Source: Epidermidibacterium keratini
Lineage (GTDB): Bacteria > Actinomycetota > Actinomycetes > Mycobacteriales > Antricoccaceae
NCBI RefSeq assembly: GCF_009834025.1
Contig: NZ_CP047156.1
Coordinates: forward strand, 3,122,067 to 3,186,066
Reading direction: 5' to 3'
DNA length: 64,000 bases
How positions within the stretch are numbered: the first letter of the stretch is position 1; each line of letters starts with the position of its first letter. The translations under genes and the position numbers were made by a program. A model generated the notes under the pieces. That model had not been told where the DNA came from. It did no database searches and saw only the letters and a list, made by a program, of their open reading frames with translations. This document shows positions 8,828 to 17,364 of this stretch, in pieces.

Positions 8828-10093
8828 TTAGCGCCAGACACCGCGGGTATCGACCAGGATCTTCTCATCGACGGCGGCGCGGTCGAGTCGCTTGAACGCC
8901 GAGTGGTCGACCAGCATGAGGACGATGTCGCAGTCGGCGATCGCGGACTCAAGATCCTGCTTCTGGACATTGGTGTGCTGGGCGAGTCGGTTCGGCAGAG
9001 AGTCGACGTGCGGCTCGACGACTCTGATGTCGGCGCGCGGCAGCCGTTGCGCCAGATCATTGACGATCTCGACGGCCGGCGACTCGCGGAGGTCGTCGAT
9101 GTCGGCTTTGAACGAGATCCCGAGCGCGGCGATGGTGGGCGCGCGGAACCGGCCGGCCAGTCCGCAGACCTTCTGCAGCACGAAATCGGGCTTGCTGTCG
9201 TTGACCTTTCGCGCCTGCCGGATCAGTCCCGCCTCGTCCTTGGCGGCCGCGACGATGAACCACGGATCGACTGCGATGCAGTGTCCGCCTACTCCGGGAC
9301 CCGGGTTGAGGATGTTGACGCGCGGATGGTGGTTGGCGAGCTCGATGAGCTCCCACACGTCGATGCCGAGCTTGTCGCAGATGATCGACAGCTCGTTCGC
9401 GAACGCGATATTGACGTCTCGGAAGGCGTTTTCGGTCAGTTTCGCCATCTCGGCGGTGACGGCGTCCGTCAGCAGCAGCTCGCCGCTGCAGAAAGTCCCA
9501 TAAAGGTCGCGCGCCAGTTCGGTTGCGCGCGGGCTCAGTCCGCCGATCACGCGGTCGTTCTCGGCCAGCTCGAGCATGATGCGCCCGGGGAGCACTCGTT
9601 CCGGACAATGAGCGAAGTAGACGCTAGTGGGCGTGCCGTCCGTGGTGCTTAGATCCGGACGCTGCTGCAGGATGATCTCCGCTAGCCGGTCTGTTGCACC
9701 CGGCGGTGACGTGGACTCAAGCACGATCAGCTCACCGCCCCGCAACTGTGGGGCTATGGAGCGCGCCGCAGCCTCGATATAGGACAGATCCGCTTCATGG
9801 TCGGTGGTGAAGGGCGTCGGCACCGCGACGATGTACGCGTCTGCTTGCGGCGTCGATGTCTGGGCGACGAGTCGGCGCTGCGCGACGACGCCTGCCAGAG
9901 TTGCTTCGAAGTCCGGCTCGAAGAAGGGCACTTCGCCGCGGTTGATCCGTTCGACGTACGCCGGGTTGATGTCGACGCCGATCACCTGCAGCCCCTTCGA
10001 TGCGATGAACGCAGCGGTGGGTAGACCGATGTATCCCAGGCCAACAACGCAAACTGTGTCGAACCCGTATGTCGTCTCGATCGGTCGGGTCAT
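8828..10093 (-). CDS. wecC: UDP-N-acetyl-D-mannosamine / UDP-sugar 6-dehydrogenase
   Basis: NAD-dependent oxidation of a UDP-hexose at C6 to the uronic acid, in two steps through a cysteine thiohemiacetal. The 421-residue protein has the Rossmann motif VCVVGLGYIGLPTAAFIASK, the catalytic loop GVGGHCIAVDPWFI with the active-site Cys, and a C-terminal NAD/UDP domain (GISFKADIDDLRESPA). The FKADIDDLRESPA and HCIAVDP patterns fit the WecC/TuaD-like UDP-ManNAc branch better than UDP-glucose dehydrogenases, but substrate is inferred. No UDP-GlcNAc 2-epimerase is in the window. The glycan made here therefore probably carries an acidic sugar. Confidence 0.9.
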   Translation of the reverse strand: MTRPIETTYGFDTVCVVGLGYIGLPTAAFIASKGLQVIGVDINPAYVERINRGEVPFFEPDFEATLAGVVAQRRLVAQTSTPQADAYIVAVPTPFTTDHEADLSYIEAAARSIAPQLRGGELIVLESTSPPGATDRLAEIILQQRPDLSTTDGTPTSVYFAHCPERVLPGRIMLELAENDRVIGGLSPRATELARDLYGTFCSGELLLTDAVTAEMAKLTENAFRDVNIAFANELSIICDKLGIDVWELIELANHHPRVNILNPGPGVGGHCIAVDPWFIVAAAKDEAGLIRQARKVNDSKPDFVLQKVCGLAGRFRAPTIAALGISFKADIDDLRESPAVEIVNDLAQRLPRADIRVVEPHVDSLPNRLAQHTNVQKQDLESAIADCDIVLMLVDHSAFKRLDRAAVDEKILVDTRGVWR

Positions 10094-10107
10094 CGGGTGT
10101 GCTCCAT

Positions 10108-11988
10108 TCAGTCGGCGAGGACGTGGGAAAGGTGTGGTCCATAGGTCTCAACCACCGAGTTGGCAAGCAGCTCGGCGTCGTCGACGCGCCAGGTATGGCC
10201 GTGGCGACCGCGGATCTGCAGGAAGCTGAACCGGTCCGCCGAGTAGATCTGAGCACCGGTTGCGGAGAGCTCGCGAAGCAGTCGCGTGTCTTCACCGCGG
10301 TTCACTCGCGCGAAGCGGACCTGTCGAAACGTCGTCGTGGGTGCGACCAAGGTCGGGCCGGCCACGAACGTAGTCCACCGGTGCTCGCGCTCGGGGTAAC
10401 GCAGCACAATCGCGTCGTGGCTTGCCATATATAGGTAGGATGCCTGCTTGCCGACGAGGTCCGCGCCGCTGTATCGCAGGGCAGCGCACTGGTCGAGCAA
10501 ATAGTGAGGTCCATAGAAGTCGTCATCGTCGAACTTCGCCACGAGGTCGCCATCGGCTGCATCGACCAGCTGGTTGAGGCATTCTCCGAGAGTCCATTGA
10601 GGGCTGCCGTAGATCGTCTGGAGCTGTTCAATCCCGTGCCGGTCTGCCGTCGCACGCAGCAGCCTCGGGTCAGGCTCGAAGCCATGGGTGAGTACGACGA
10701 GCTGGATGTCGACCCCACGCTGCGCGGCAACTTGTTGGAGGAGATGGTCGAGCTGAGCCGGACGGTTTGTCGAGCAGATGACACTCACTGATGGTGGTTG
10801 AAGCGGGTCGTTGCTGACCGTCACGCCGACGTGCTCGAGGATCGTCGCCGCGCGGTGGGTGTAGGTATGACGCGAGAAGATCTTGCGTTGCGCGCGATGC
10901 ACGGTGCGATCGCGAAGCTGCGGGGAGTTGACGTACGTCCGCATCAGCCAGCCGGCTTCTTCTTCGTCTGCTGCGACCGGAACCTCGTCCGCACTGAAGA
11001 ACTCCGGTACGGCTGCGCTTGGTGCGCTGATGACCGGGGTCCCGGAGGCCGTGATCTCGAAGATCCGCCGTGCGCACATGCTTGGGCTGTCTACGACGGA
11101 GTTGACGTTGAGGAACACCTTGAACGCGCGGTACGCCGAGAGCATCGTCTCGTAGGGCAGGGCTCCGACGACGTGCTCTGCGTAGGGCGACGGAAACTGG
11201 TAGCGCTCGTCGGCGCCGGCGAAGCGCGAATAGATGGTGAGCCCAGTCCGCATCCGTGCTCCCACGCGTTCTGCCGCGCCCAGCAGCATATCCATCTGCT
11301 GACGTCGCTCGGGATACTTGTGAGCGAAGTACATGCCGGCGAACGCGATGTCGCCCTTTTGGTGAAGCGATGGGATCCGGATCGGGTTATGAATCGCTGG
11401 CTGCGCAGCGAAGCTCAGTGCGGCGACTCGATCATGCCCGAGTGCCGCGACGTACTCCGCGATCTTGGTGCTGTCGCTGGTGAAGACGAAGTCGAAAAGC
11501 CTTGCTGTATCGAGAAAGTCGTGGAAATGTGGCGGGTCTTCCTTGTTCCAGAACACCGTCGGGATCGTGGCTTCGCGGCAGAAGGTGACGAGCTCGCGCA
11601 GGTCGCTGCTGGGGGCCGACGGGCCGGTGAGCTGGTATTGCCAGGCTGCGTGGTTGCCTGACCATGCTGATTCGACGAGCAGGAAGTCCAGCCCGTCGGC
11701 GATCTGCTCACGCCAGGCGTTGGGTGTCAGTTCCACGGTGGTGAACTCGTGGCTCCAGGCGCGCAGCGAGAAGTCATCCATGATGACGCCGACGCGAAGC
11801 TCGCCGAACGGCGCAGCAAGCGGGGTTGGGACATGCCGCGGCAGGTCCATCGGGTCGAAGTCACTTGTCGCGCGGATCTGCCTTGGGGCGGCTCGTTTAT
11901 CGGCGAGCTGGCGCCGCCGCCACTCGCGCACCTGCGATATGCCGCCGTGGCGAAGGTGCCACAGGGCAACGCGCCATCGAGGTGCCAC
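10108..11988 (-). CDS. CgeB-like / GT2 fusion glycosyltransferase
   Basis: 626-residue fusion. The N-terminal about 400 residues resemble the CgeB/spore-protein-YkvP group of GT-B proteins (LRVGVIMDDFSLRAWSHEF, TVFWNKEDPPHFHDFLDTA, GTPVISAPSAAVPEFF). The C-terminal about 220 residues are a GT2 domain (SVSVICSTNRPAQLDHLLQQ, then DGDLVAKFDDDDFYGPHYL with a DXD-like motif). The domain order is the reverse of that in the 3.9-6.1 kb protein. The chosen start is GTG at 11988, whose ribosome site is weak; the conserved-looking HLRHGGISQVREWRRR segment follows it. A gap of only 18 bases to the methyltransferase gene suggests co-transcription. Confidence 0.82.
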   Translation of the reverse strand: MAPRWRVALWHLRHGGISQVREWRRRQLADKRAAPRQIRATSDFDPMDLPRHVPTPLAAPFGELRVGVIMDDFSLRAWSHEFTTVELTPNAWREQIADGLDFLLVESAWSGNHAAWQYQLTGPSAPSSDLRELVTFCREATIPTVFWNKEDPPHFHDFLDTARLFDFVFTSDSTKIAEYVAALGHDRVAALSFAAQPAIHNPIRIPSLHQKGDIAFAGMYFAHKYPERRQQMDMLLGAAERVGARMRTGLTIYSRFAGADERYQFPSPYAEHVVGALPYETMLSAYRAFKVFLNVNSVVDSPSMCARRIFEITASGTPVISAPSAAVPEFFSADEVPVAADEEEAGWLMRTYVNSPQLRDRTVHRAQRKIFSRHTYTHRAATILEHVGVTVSNDPLQPPSVSVICSTNRPAQLDHLLQQVAAQRGVDIQLVVLTHGFEPDPRLLRATADRHGIEQLQTIYGSPQWTLGECLNQLVDAADGDLVAKFDDDDFYGPHYLLDQCAALRYSGADLVGKQASYLYMASHDAIVLRYPEREHRWTTFVAGPTLVAPTTTFRQVRFARVNRGEDTRLLRELSATGAQIYSADRFSFLQIRGRHGHTWRVDDAELLANSVVETYGPHLSHVLAD

Positions 11989-12006
11989 TGAGTTTTCGAT
12001 CCTGTG

Positions 12007-12666
12007 CTACTTACGATTTAGCGGCGGATGGCCGCGGTCGACCGACACCGCTTGCGGGTGGGGAGCCCGTTCGAACGCGACGACGCTGTCGTAGAAGTGG
12101 AGTGAGGTCGTCGAGCGGGTGAAGGCCGAGGGGGCGAGCGCCTCGCCGGCGTAGTCCGCGTGCAGCTCGTCGATGAGATGCTTCGCGCGTTCGATGAACG
12201 TTCCCTCACGGTGCAGCCCCCCGGCGTACCGCTCCATGTAGCTGGTGTGGACGTCCTCCACGAGATAGACCCCAGTGGGGCTCATCCGCGGGTAGAGGAA
12301 CTCCATCGTGGCGATCTGGTGTGCGTTTTGGTGGCTGCCGTCGTCGAGGACCACATCGAACGGTCCGAACTCGTCGTCGATCGACTGCAGCAAGGCCGTG
12401 TCGGTCTGGCTGCCGATCCGCACGTGAATCTGCGGTTCCTCGACCTGTTTGCACGCCGGGTCGATGTCCAGGCCAACGATGATGGCCCGGGGGCCGAGGT
12501 ATTTCTTCCACAGCTGCAGCGACCCGCCGCGGTTGACGCCGATCTCCAACAGCCGCACCGGTCGCCCCTCAAACCGTGCGAGATGGTTTTCGTACGCGGC
12601 AAAATACTGTGACCATTTCTGGACTCCGCGGCCGTCGTGCTCGATGAACTGCGACCACAGCGACAT
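12007..12666 (-). CDS. Class I SAM-dependent methyltransferase
   Basis: Probable small-molecule or sugar methyltransferase of 219 residues. It has the SAM-binding strand and loop VRLLEIGVNRGGSLQLWKKY, an acidic end of strand 2 (IVGLDIDPACKQ) and the DVVLDDGSHQNAHQIATMEF motif typical of the MycE-like/cephalosporin-hydroxylase group found in glycan and antibiotic clusters. The ATG at 12666 has AGGAG about 9 bases upstream; the frame is open further upstream but that part looks non-coding. It is the first gene of the minus-strand run and probably methylates a sugar of the exported glycan. Confidence 0.85.
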   Translation of the reverse strand: MSLWSQFIEHDGRGVQKWSQYFAAYENHLARFEGRPVRLLEIGVNRGGSLQLWKKYLGPRAIIVGLDIDPACKQVEEPQIHVRIGSQTDTALLQSIDDEFGPFDVVLDDGSHQNAHQIATMEFLYPRMSPTGVYLVEDVHTSYMERYAGGLHREGTFIERAKHLIDELHADYAGEALAPSAFTRSTTSLHFYDSVVAFERAPHPQAVSVDRGHPPLNRK

Positions 12667-12901
12667 GGTCGGGTGCTCCTTTGGTCTGTGGGGGCGCAGC
12701 GCAGGAGAGGTAGCTGCGGTTGAGTTGATGTCTCTAAGCGACCGTGTTGAGGTCTGATTACAAAAACTAGCAGGCCTGCTCGGGCTGCTCGTGTGGGCTC
12801 GATCATGACGCGTAGGTGAGCGTGCGGTGGCTCGTTTCGACATCATGGGATCGGGACCATTGGCCCGGCCGCACGGCGGCCCGAATGGTGGAGGAGTAGG
12901 C
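12667..12901. promoter_or_regulatory. Divergent intergenic region, likely two promoters
   Basis: 235 bases between the methyltransferase gene (leftward) and the GH79-like lipoprotein gene (rightward). Since both genes start from this gap, it should contain promoters for each. A locally AT-rich stretch (GATTACAAAAACTAG near 12756-12770) is the most likely promoter core, but I cannot assign -35/-10 boxes with confidence. GGAGGAG at about 12888-12894 is the ribosome site for the rightward gene. Confidence 0.4.
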
Positions 12902-14455
12902 ATGCCGTCGCGCGCCCGGTTGGCTGTTGCGGCACTGATCGGTCTCACCATCGCCGGGTGTACGACGCAGCGAGACACGTCGCCGTCGCCCATGGATTCC
13001 AGCGAGTCACAAAGCACGACCGCTGACGCTGCCGACCTGATCGACCTGGCGCCCGGGTTAGAGGCTGTACAGGACCCGTTCAGCCTCCCCGCAGCACCGG
13101 TCAGCTCGCCAGGGCCCGACACGGCGGTCACGGTGAACCCGTCGGCGGGTTCGACGTCGCTCGCGACGGCGAACGTCGGGCTCTCCTTCGAGGTGACCGA
13201 CCTGGCCGATGAACGGTGGGACCCGGACAAGTCGACGCTCGATGAGCTCGTTGGCGCTCTCGATCAGCCGTCGTTGAGGTTTGGCGGCAACTCAGTCGAC
13301 CGCCGCATGTGGTGGACGTCGACCGGTGAGCCAACGCCCGACTGGGCCGAGGTAACGCTGACGCCTGCGGACTTCGAGCGGCTAGGTGAGTTTGCCGGGG
13401 CCGTTGACGCCACCGTGACGTTGGTCGTGGACCTCGGGCATAACGACCCCCAGCGCGCGGCGGACTATGTCTTCTACGCCAAGCAGGCGTTGGGTGAGCG
13501 GCTCATCGCTATCGCTGTCGGCAACGAGCCAAATGGGTTTGCGCTCGCGAGCCAGCCGCAGTACCAGATAAGGCCCGATGGCTGGGGCCCGCAGGACTAC
13601 CTCACGGAGGCCACGGCGTACGAGCAAGCAATTCGCGCGAGGGTGCCCGATATTGCGATCGTGGGTCCCGGTGCGTTTGACGCCCCCTGGTGGCGGGCCT
13701 TCGCCGAGGCGAAGATTCCGGACACGGTGGCGCTGGGACAGCACTGGTATCCCTTGTGGTCGTGCGATGCCGTGCAGGAGCCGCGCGCGGCTCCGACGCC
13801 AGCGAACCTGGTCTCGCCATGGCTGCATGAACGTGCGAATTTCATCGTGGGGATGGGGATCTCGACGGGTGCCGACTATGGACTGCCGGTATGGCTCGAA
13901 GAGACCGGACCGACGTCCTGCGCGGGTACCAACGACAGCTCGCGTACGCACGCCCAGGCGCTGTGGACCGTCGACTTCACGCTCAACGCGGCGTTGCTCG
14001 GCGTACAGCGCGCCAACCAGCACGGCACGATCGACGCGTGTGCTGGGGGCGCGCCAATGAGCCCGGTGTGCGACACCGGCGAACTGGACGCGCCCACCGG
14101 TGTGGTGCAGGGGCAAGCGAACTACCTGGCGATGCTGCTCGTCGCGCGACTGCGCGAGGGACCGTTCATGCCGGTTGCGGTGCAGGGCGACGGCATGGTC
14201 TACGGGTACGCCGTCTCCGACGACGAGGGGATCGACGTCGTACTCGTCAACTTGAACGACCCCGCAACGGTGGGTTCGTCGCCGCTGACTTTCTCCGCGC
14301 CGGAGGGCTACCAGCTATCGGACGCGTCGTTGTTGTACGGCGCCAGCCTGACCGCGCGGAACGAGTCGAAACTCATCCCGTGGTCGCCGGCGAGCGCGAT
14401 TCCGGCGTCGGTGCCGGCGGGCAGCGTCTTGGCGCTTCGGTTGAGCAAGGGCTAG
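12902..14455 (+). CDS. GH79-like glycoside hydrolase lipoprotein
   Basis: Predicted membrane-anchored extracellular glycosidase of 517 residues. A lipoprotein signal (RLAVAALIGLTIAGC, lipobox IAGC) starts from the ATG at 12902, which follows GGAGGAG. A TIM-barrel-like domain carries AVGNEPNG with a candidate acid/base Glu at about residue 209 and WLEETGPTSC with a candidate nucleophile Glu at about 333 or 334. This spacing, plus a C-terminal beta domain, resembles GH79 beta-glucuronidase/heparanase proteins. The substrate is inferred: it could trim the uronic-acid-containing glycan encoded next door. The end overlaps the KARI-like gene at a shared CTAG. Confidence 0.72.
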   Translation: MPSRARLAVAALIGLTIAGCTTQRDTSPSPMDSSESQSTTADAADLIDLAPGLEAVQDPFSLPAAPVSSPGPDTAVTVNPSAGSTSLATANVGLSFEVTDLADERWDPDKSTLDELVGALDQPSLRFGGNSVDRRMWWTSTGEPTPDWAEVTLTPADFERLGEFAGAVDATVTLVVDLGHNDPQRAADYVFYAKQALGERLIAIAVGNEPNGFALASQPQYQIRPDGWGPQDYLTEATAYEQAIRARVPDIAIVGPGAFDAPWWRAFAEAKIPDTVALGQHWYPLWSCDAVQEPRAAPTPANLVSPWLHERANFIVGMGISTGADYGLPVWLEETGPTSCAGTNDSSRTHAQALWTVDFTLNAALLGVQRANQHGTIDACAGGAPMSPVCDTGELDAPTGVVQGQANYLAMLLVARLREGPFMPVAVQGDGMVYGYAVSDDEGIDVVLVNLNDPATVGSSPLTFSAPEGYQLSDASLLYGASLTARNESKLIPWSPASAIPASVPAGSVLALRLSKG

Positions 14456-15459
14456 AGCATGTCGCGTGCACGTGACCGCACGCGCTGCTCGGCCTTGGGC
14501 AGATCGCCACTGCCGGCCTCATCGAGCATGTCGGGCAACACATCGGCATCGCCTGAGTTGGCCCGCGACCATTTCTTTGCGAACTCGCCGGAGAGGATGT
14601 CATCGTTCAGCACCGAGCGCATCAGTTCAGTCGCTTCACCGCTGATCTCGGCAAAGCGGGGGATTCCGCCGAGCTGGCCGAACTGCGACGTACGGGAGTG
14701 CAGCTTCATCTGCTCGAAGACCCCGTCGCGCGCGACGCGGTCGAACACTTCGGCGGGCTCGCCCGATAGATACATCTCATACAGAATCGCCTCGTCGCTG
14801 AACCCGGCCTCGGTGAGTACGTCGTACGACGCGCGGAGCACGTTGAAGATCGCCGGCCAGATCGCCTGCTCGGTGAAGAGGTCCAGCGCTGCTTCCTCCC
14901 GTGCGCTGGAGGCGATCGCGCCCCCGGCCGTCGCGCCGATCCCACGCGCGACCGCGAGCGCCACGTCGAACGCGCTCCCGCTCGCGTCACGTTCGGCCGA
15001 TACGAAGCACGGATAGCCAACTCGCGACTCGAACCGCGAACGCACTGCGGCGCCGATCATCCGCGGCGCCACCATGACCACGTCGACGCCCTCGGGTACG
15101 GCGAACTCGCCGAAATGCCAGTTATATCCGCTCGCCACGACGAGTACGTCGTCCGCGGCGAGCCCGGGTGCGATCTGCTCCCGCACGACGTCTGGCTGCA
15201 CCTCATCCGGGATGAGAAGCAGTACGACGTCCGCCTGCTTCGCGGCGTCCGCGATCGGCAGGGTCTCGAAGCCGGCCTCGCGGGAGGCATCGGCGTACTC
15301 GTCGTCGCGGTTGCCGACGATCACCTCGATGCCGGAGTCGCGGAGGTTCTGCGCCTGCGCGTGTCCTTGGTTGCCATAGCCGATCACCGCGACGGTCTTG
15401 CCGTCCAGGTGGCTCAGTGATGCGTCGTCGTCGAAGTACATCGGTGTCTCGTTGTCCAT
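14452..15459 (-). CDS. Ketol-acid reductoisomerase-like protein (divergent IlvC paralogue)
   Basis: 335-residue protein with the class I KARI fold: nucleotide loop VAVIGYGNQGHAQAQNLRDS at about 23-42, IPDEVQPDVVREQIAP, and the Mg-binding helices EEAALDLFTEQ and LYEMYLSGEP. The usual APKGPGH motif with the catalytic Lys is replaced by VAPRMIGAAVRS, and the familiar AHGFNIHFG is SGYNWHFG. I therefore doubt it is the housekeeping branched-chain enzyme, and there is no ilvB/ilvN beside it. The ATG at 15459 is preferred because the upstream in-frame extension runs into a dispersed repeat. It may reduce or isomerise another 2-keto acid. Confidence 0.75.
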   Translation of the reverse strand: MDNETPMYFDDDASLSHLDGKTVAVIGYGNQGHAQAQNLRDSGIEVIVGNRDDEYADASREAGFETLPIADAAKQADVVLLLIPDEVQPDVVREQIAPGLAADDVLVVASGYNWHFGEFAVPEGVDVVMVAPRMIGAAVRSRFESRVGYPCFVSAERDASGSAFDVALAVARGIGATAGGAIASSAREEAALDLFTEQAIWPAIFNVLRASYDVLTEAGFSDEAILYEMYLSGEPAEVFDRVARDGVFEQMKLHSRTSQFGQLGGIPRFAEISGEATELMRSVLNDDILSGEFAKKWSRANSGDADVLPDMLDEAGSGDLPKAEQRVRSRARDML

Positions 15460-15544
15460 TGGCCCATCCTCGAAGCGGGGGAGCGGACCGTCAACCGAGC
15501 TGCCTGCTGGGATGGTTTCGACGATCGCCTTGGCGGCGACCGTC

Positions 15545-15620
15545 TGCTCAACCATCGAGGAGGGGGTCTCGACAACCGCTCAGTCGCTGGCGCTCCCTCG
15601 CTGCTCGACCGCCGAGGAGG
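15545..15620. repeat. Dispersed intergenic repeat, copy A
   Basis: Contains GGTCTCGACAACCGCTCAG, then a CGCTGGCGCTCCCTCGCTG stretch and GCTCGACCGCCGAGG. This is one of at least seven related copies in the window. It sits between the KARI-like gene and the upstream lipoprotein gene, both leftward, so it would be transcribed as a spacer between them. Confidence 0.85.
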
Positions 15621-15631
15621 GATGAGCGCGG

Positions 15632-16291
15632 TTAGGGAACGACGAGGACGTTGCCCATTGGGCTGGCGTTAGGCAGGTTGGCCAGTTGCACCAGCACCGG
15701 GCCTTCGGTCAGGTCCATTCCGTCGATGATGGGGAAGTAGACGATTCCGGTGCAGGGGTACTTCTTATCGGCCAGGCAGTCTGAGCCGGTCGCTGCGGAG
15801 GGCTCATTCGGTTCCACCAGTGCGTCCGTCGTGGGCGCCGACGAATCGGCGAAATTACCCTGGATCAGGCGCGACGCGAAGTACGAGTATCCCGCCGGAT
15901 TGCTGTCCCCGGTCGTGTCGAGTTCGAGCGTGACTGCTGCGACGGGAGTGTCGGGATCGACCGGCTGGAAGAACTGGTCGGTAAACGTCACGTCGGACGG
16001 CAATGAAGTTTCGGCCTTGAAGTCGGTGATCCGCACTGTCCAGCCGGCACAGGTCACGGTCGCGCCCATGTCGATCGTCTTCGCATAGAGATCAGTGCTC
16101 GCGCAGTCGAGCTGGCCAGTGAGTGCCGGCTCTGTGGGACCGGATGTCCCGCCCTCGGAGTAGCTGGTCGCCGCCCCCGATTCCTCGACCGAGGAGCCAC
16201 CGCTATCCCCGCATCCGGCCAGCACCAAACCCACCGCGGCGAGGGGTACGGCGTACGTGGCGAGCTTCCTCGTTACTGCGGGCAAGTGCAT
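15632..16291 (-). CDS. Lipoprotein of unknown function, paralogue 1
   Basis: 219-residue predicted lipoprotein; I do not recognise the family. The ATG at 16291 gives a signal peptide (KLATYAVPLAAVGLVLAGC, lipobox LAGC), then a Ser/Gly-rich linker and a single compact domain. The domain repeats the pattern of its neighbour: GQLDC, VTCAGWTVRITDF, PVDPDTPVAAVTL, GDSNPAGYS, PCTGIVYFP, DGMDL and a C-terminal MGNVLVVP. Conserved cysteines probably form disulfides outside the cell. A beta-sandwich fold, as in other actinobacterial secreted sensor or binding domains, is a guess. Confidence 0.78.
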   Translation of the reverse strand: MHLPAVTRKLATYAVPLAAVGLVLAGCGDSGGSSVEESGAATSYSEGGTSGPTEPALTGQLDCASTDLYAKTIDMGATVTCAGWTVRITDFKAETSLPSDVTFTDQFFQPVDPDTPVAAVTLELDTTGDSNPAGYSYFASRLIQGNFADSSAPTTDALVEPNEPSAATGSDCLADKKYPCTGIVYFPIIDGMDLTEGPVLVQLANLPNASPMGNVLVVP

Positions 16292-16463
16292 TCCCTCGTC
16301 GTGCCGTGTGGACGGCGTAATTGAACCACGAGCCTCCCCGTGCCTACGTAAGAACCGCAACCGCGCCAACGCCGGCGTGCACCCGGGCCATGAGCAGTAC
16401 GCCGATCGCCAGCGGGGCTGCGATCTTTGCGCTGAGTTGCGTTGTCGGTGGCCTATCTTTCGG

Positions 16464-17174
16464 TTAGGGCACGACGAGGACGCTGCCCATCGAACCGGCG
16501 CTGAGTGGGCTGTGCAGCCCTACGATGACCGGGCCGGTGGAGAGGTCCATTCCGTCCTCGAGGGGGAAGTACACCGTCCCCGTGCAGGGCACCTTCGCCA
16601 GGCGCAGGCACTGGGTCTGCGAGGTCCCCGGACCCGCGAAATCCTCCCGGAACGAATGCGACACGCTCGAGGTGTAACTCTTCGGATCGCCTTGGATGAG
16701 GATGTAGGCGATATCGGAGTAGCCATCCGGGTTGCCGTCGCCGGCGGTGGTCACCACGATCGTTGCCGACGCGACCGGCGTCTCGGGGTCGACCGGGTCG
16801 AGATTGGTGTCAGTGAGCTCAAGATCCGGAGGAATCGTGGCTTCTGCCTGGAAGTCGGTGAGCTGCACCGTCCAGCCATCGCAGGTCACCACCGCATCCA
16901 TGGAGATGACGGTGTCAGCCAGATCGTCGGTCTCGCAGTCGAGCTGGCCGGTCAGCGGTTCAGGACCGGTGTATCCGGCGGACTCGTCAGGCTGCTGGTT
17001 TGAATCGTCGTCCGGGGAGCTTTCGGAGCTCTGCTGCTGTTCTTGAGATTCGCTGCTTGCCGGTTCTGCCTTCGTGACGTCCTCGTTGTTGAGGCAGCCG
17101 CTCAGGACGAGGACGACGGCGGCGAGGGGTACGGCGTACTTGGCGGTCTTTCGTGTAGTGACGTGAGTGTGCAT
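16464..17174 (-). CDS. Lipoprotein of unknown function, paralogue 2
   Basis: 236-residue predicted lipoprotein, clearly homologous to the next gene downstream. Signal peptide KYAVPLAAVVLVLSGC with lipobox LSGC, followed by a longer Gln/Ser/Asp-rich linker (about residues 28-66). The domain shares GQLDC, VTCDGWTVQLTDFQAE, PVDPETPVASAT, GDGNPDGYS, PCTGTVYFP, DGMDLSTGPV and the ending MGSVLVVP. The pair arose by tandem duplication and has since diverged in the linker and middle region. The 172-base gap between them has no clear terminator. Confidence 0.78.
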   Translation of the reverse strand: MHTHVTTRKTAKYAVPLAAVVLVLSGCLNNEDVTKAEPASSESQEQQQSSESSPDDDSNQQPDESAGYTGPEPLTGQLDCETDDLADTVISMDAVVTCDGWTVQLTDFQAEATIPPDLELTDTNLDPVDPETPVASATIVVTTAGDGNPDGYSDIAYILIQGDPKSYTSSVSHSFREDFAGPGTSQTQCLRLAKVPCTGTVYFPLEDGMDLSTGPVIVGLHSPLSAGSMGSVLVVP

Positions 17175-17264
17175 GGCGATGCCTCATTCTGGAGATGTGC
17201 GTTCGCTCGATTGAGGCGTTGACGCACGGCATCGCGGGGCGGTTTCCGCGGGGCGCGATGGTTG

Positions 17265-17353
17265 CGAGGTCTCGACAACCGGCCTCGTTCCTCGGCCTGC
17301 TCGACCCACGCGGACGTTCGCTGGCTGGCGCTCGCGGCTGCTCAACCACCGAG
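17265..17353. repeat. Dispersed intergenic repeat, copy B
   Basis: Carries GAGGTCTCGACAACCGGCC, TCGTTCCTCGGCCTGCTCGA and a second GCTGCTCAACCACCGAGG. It fills most of the gap between gluD and the upstream lipoprotein gene and ends 12 bases short of the gluD stop. Confidence 0.85.
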
Positions 17354-17364
17354 GAAACGGGTGC

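Noticed and set aside
12667-13230. N-terminal extension of the methyltransferase gene
   Set aside because: The upstream frame is open but Arg/Pro/Ser-rich and overlaps the divergent lipoprotein gene; the ATG at 12666 has a good ribosome site.
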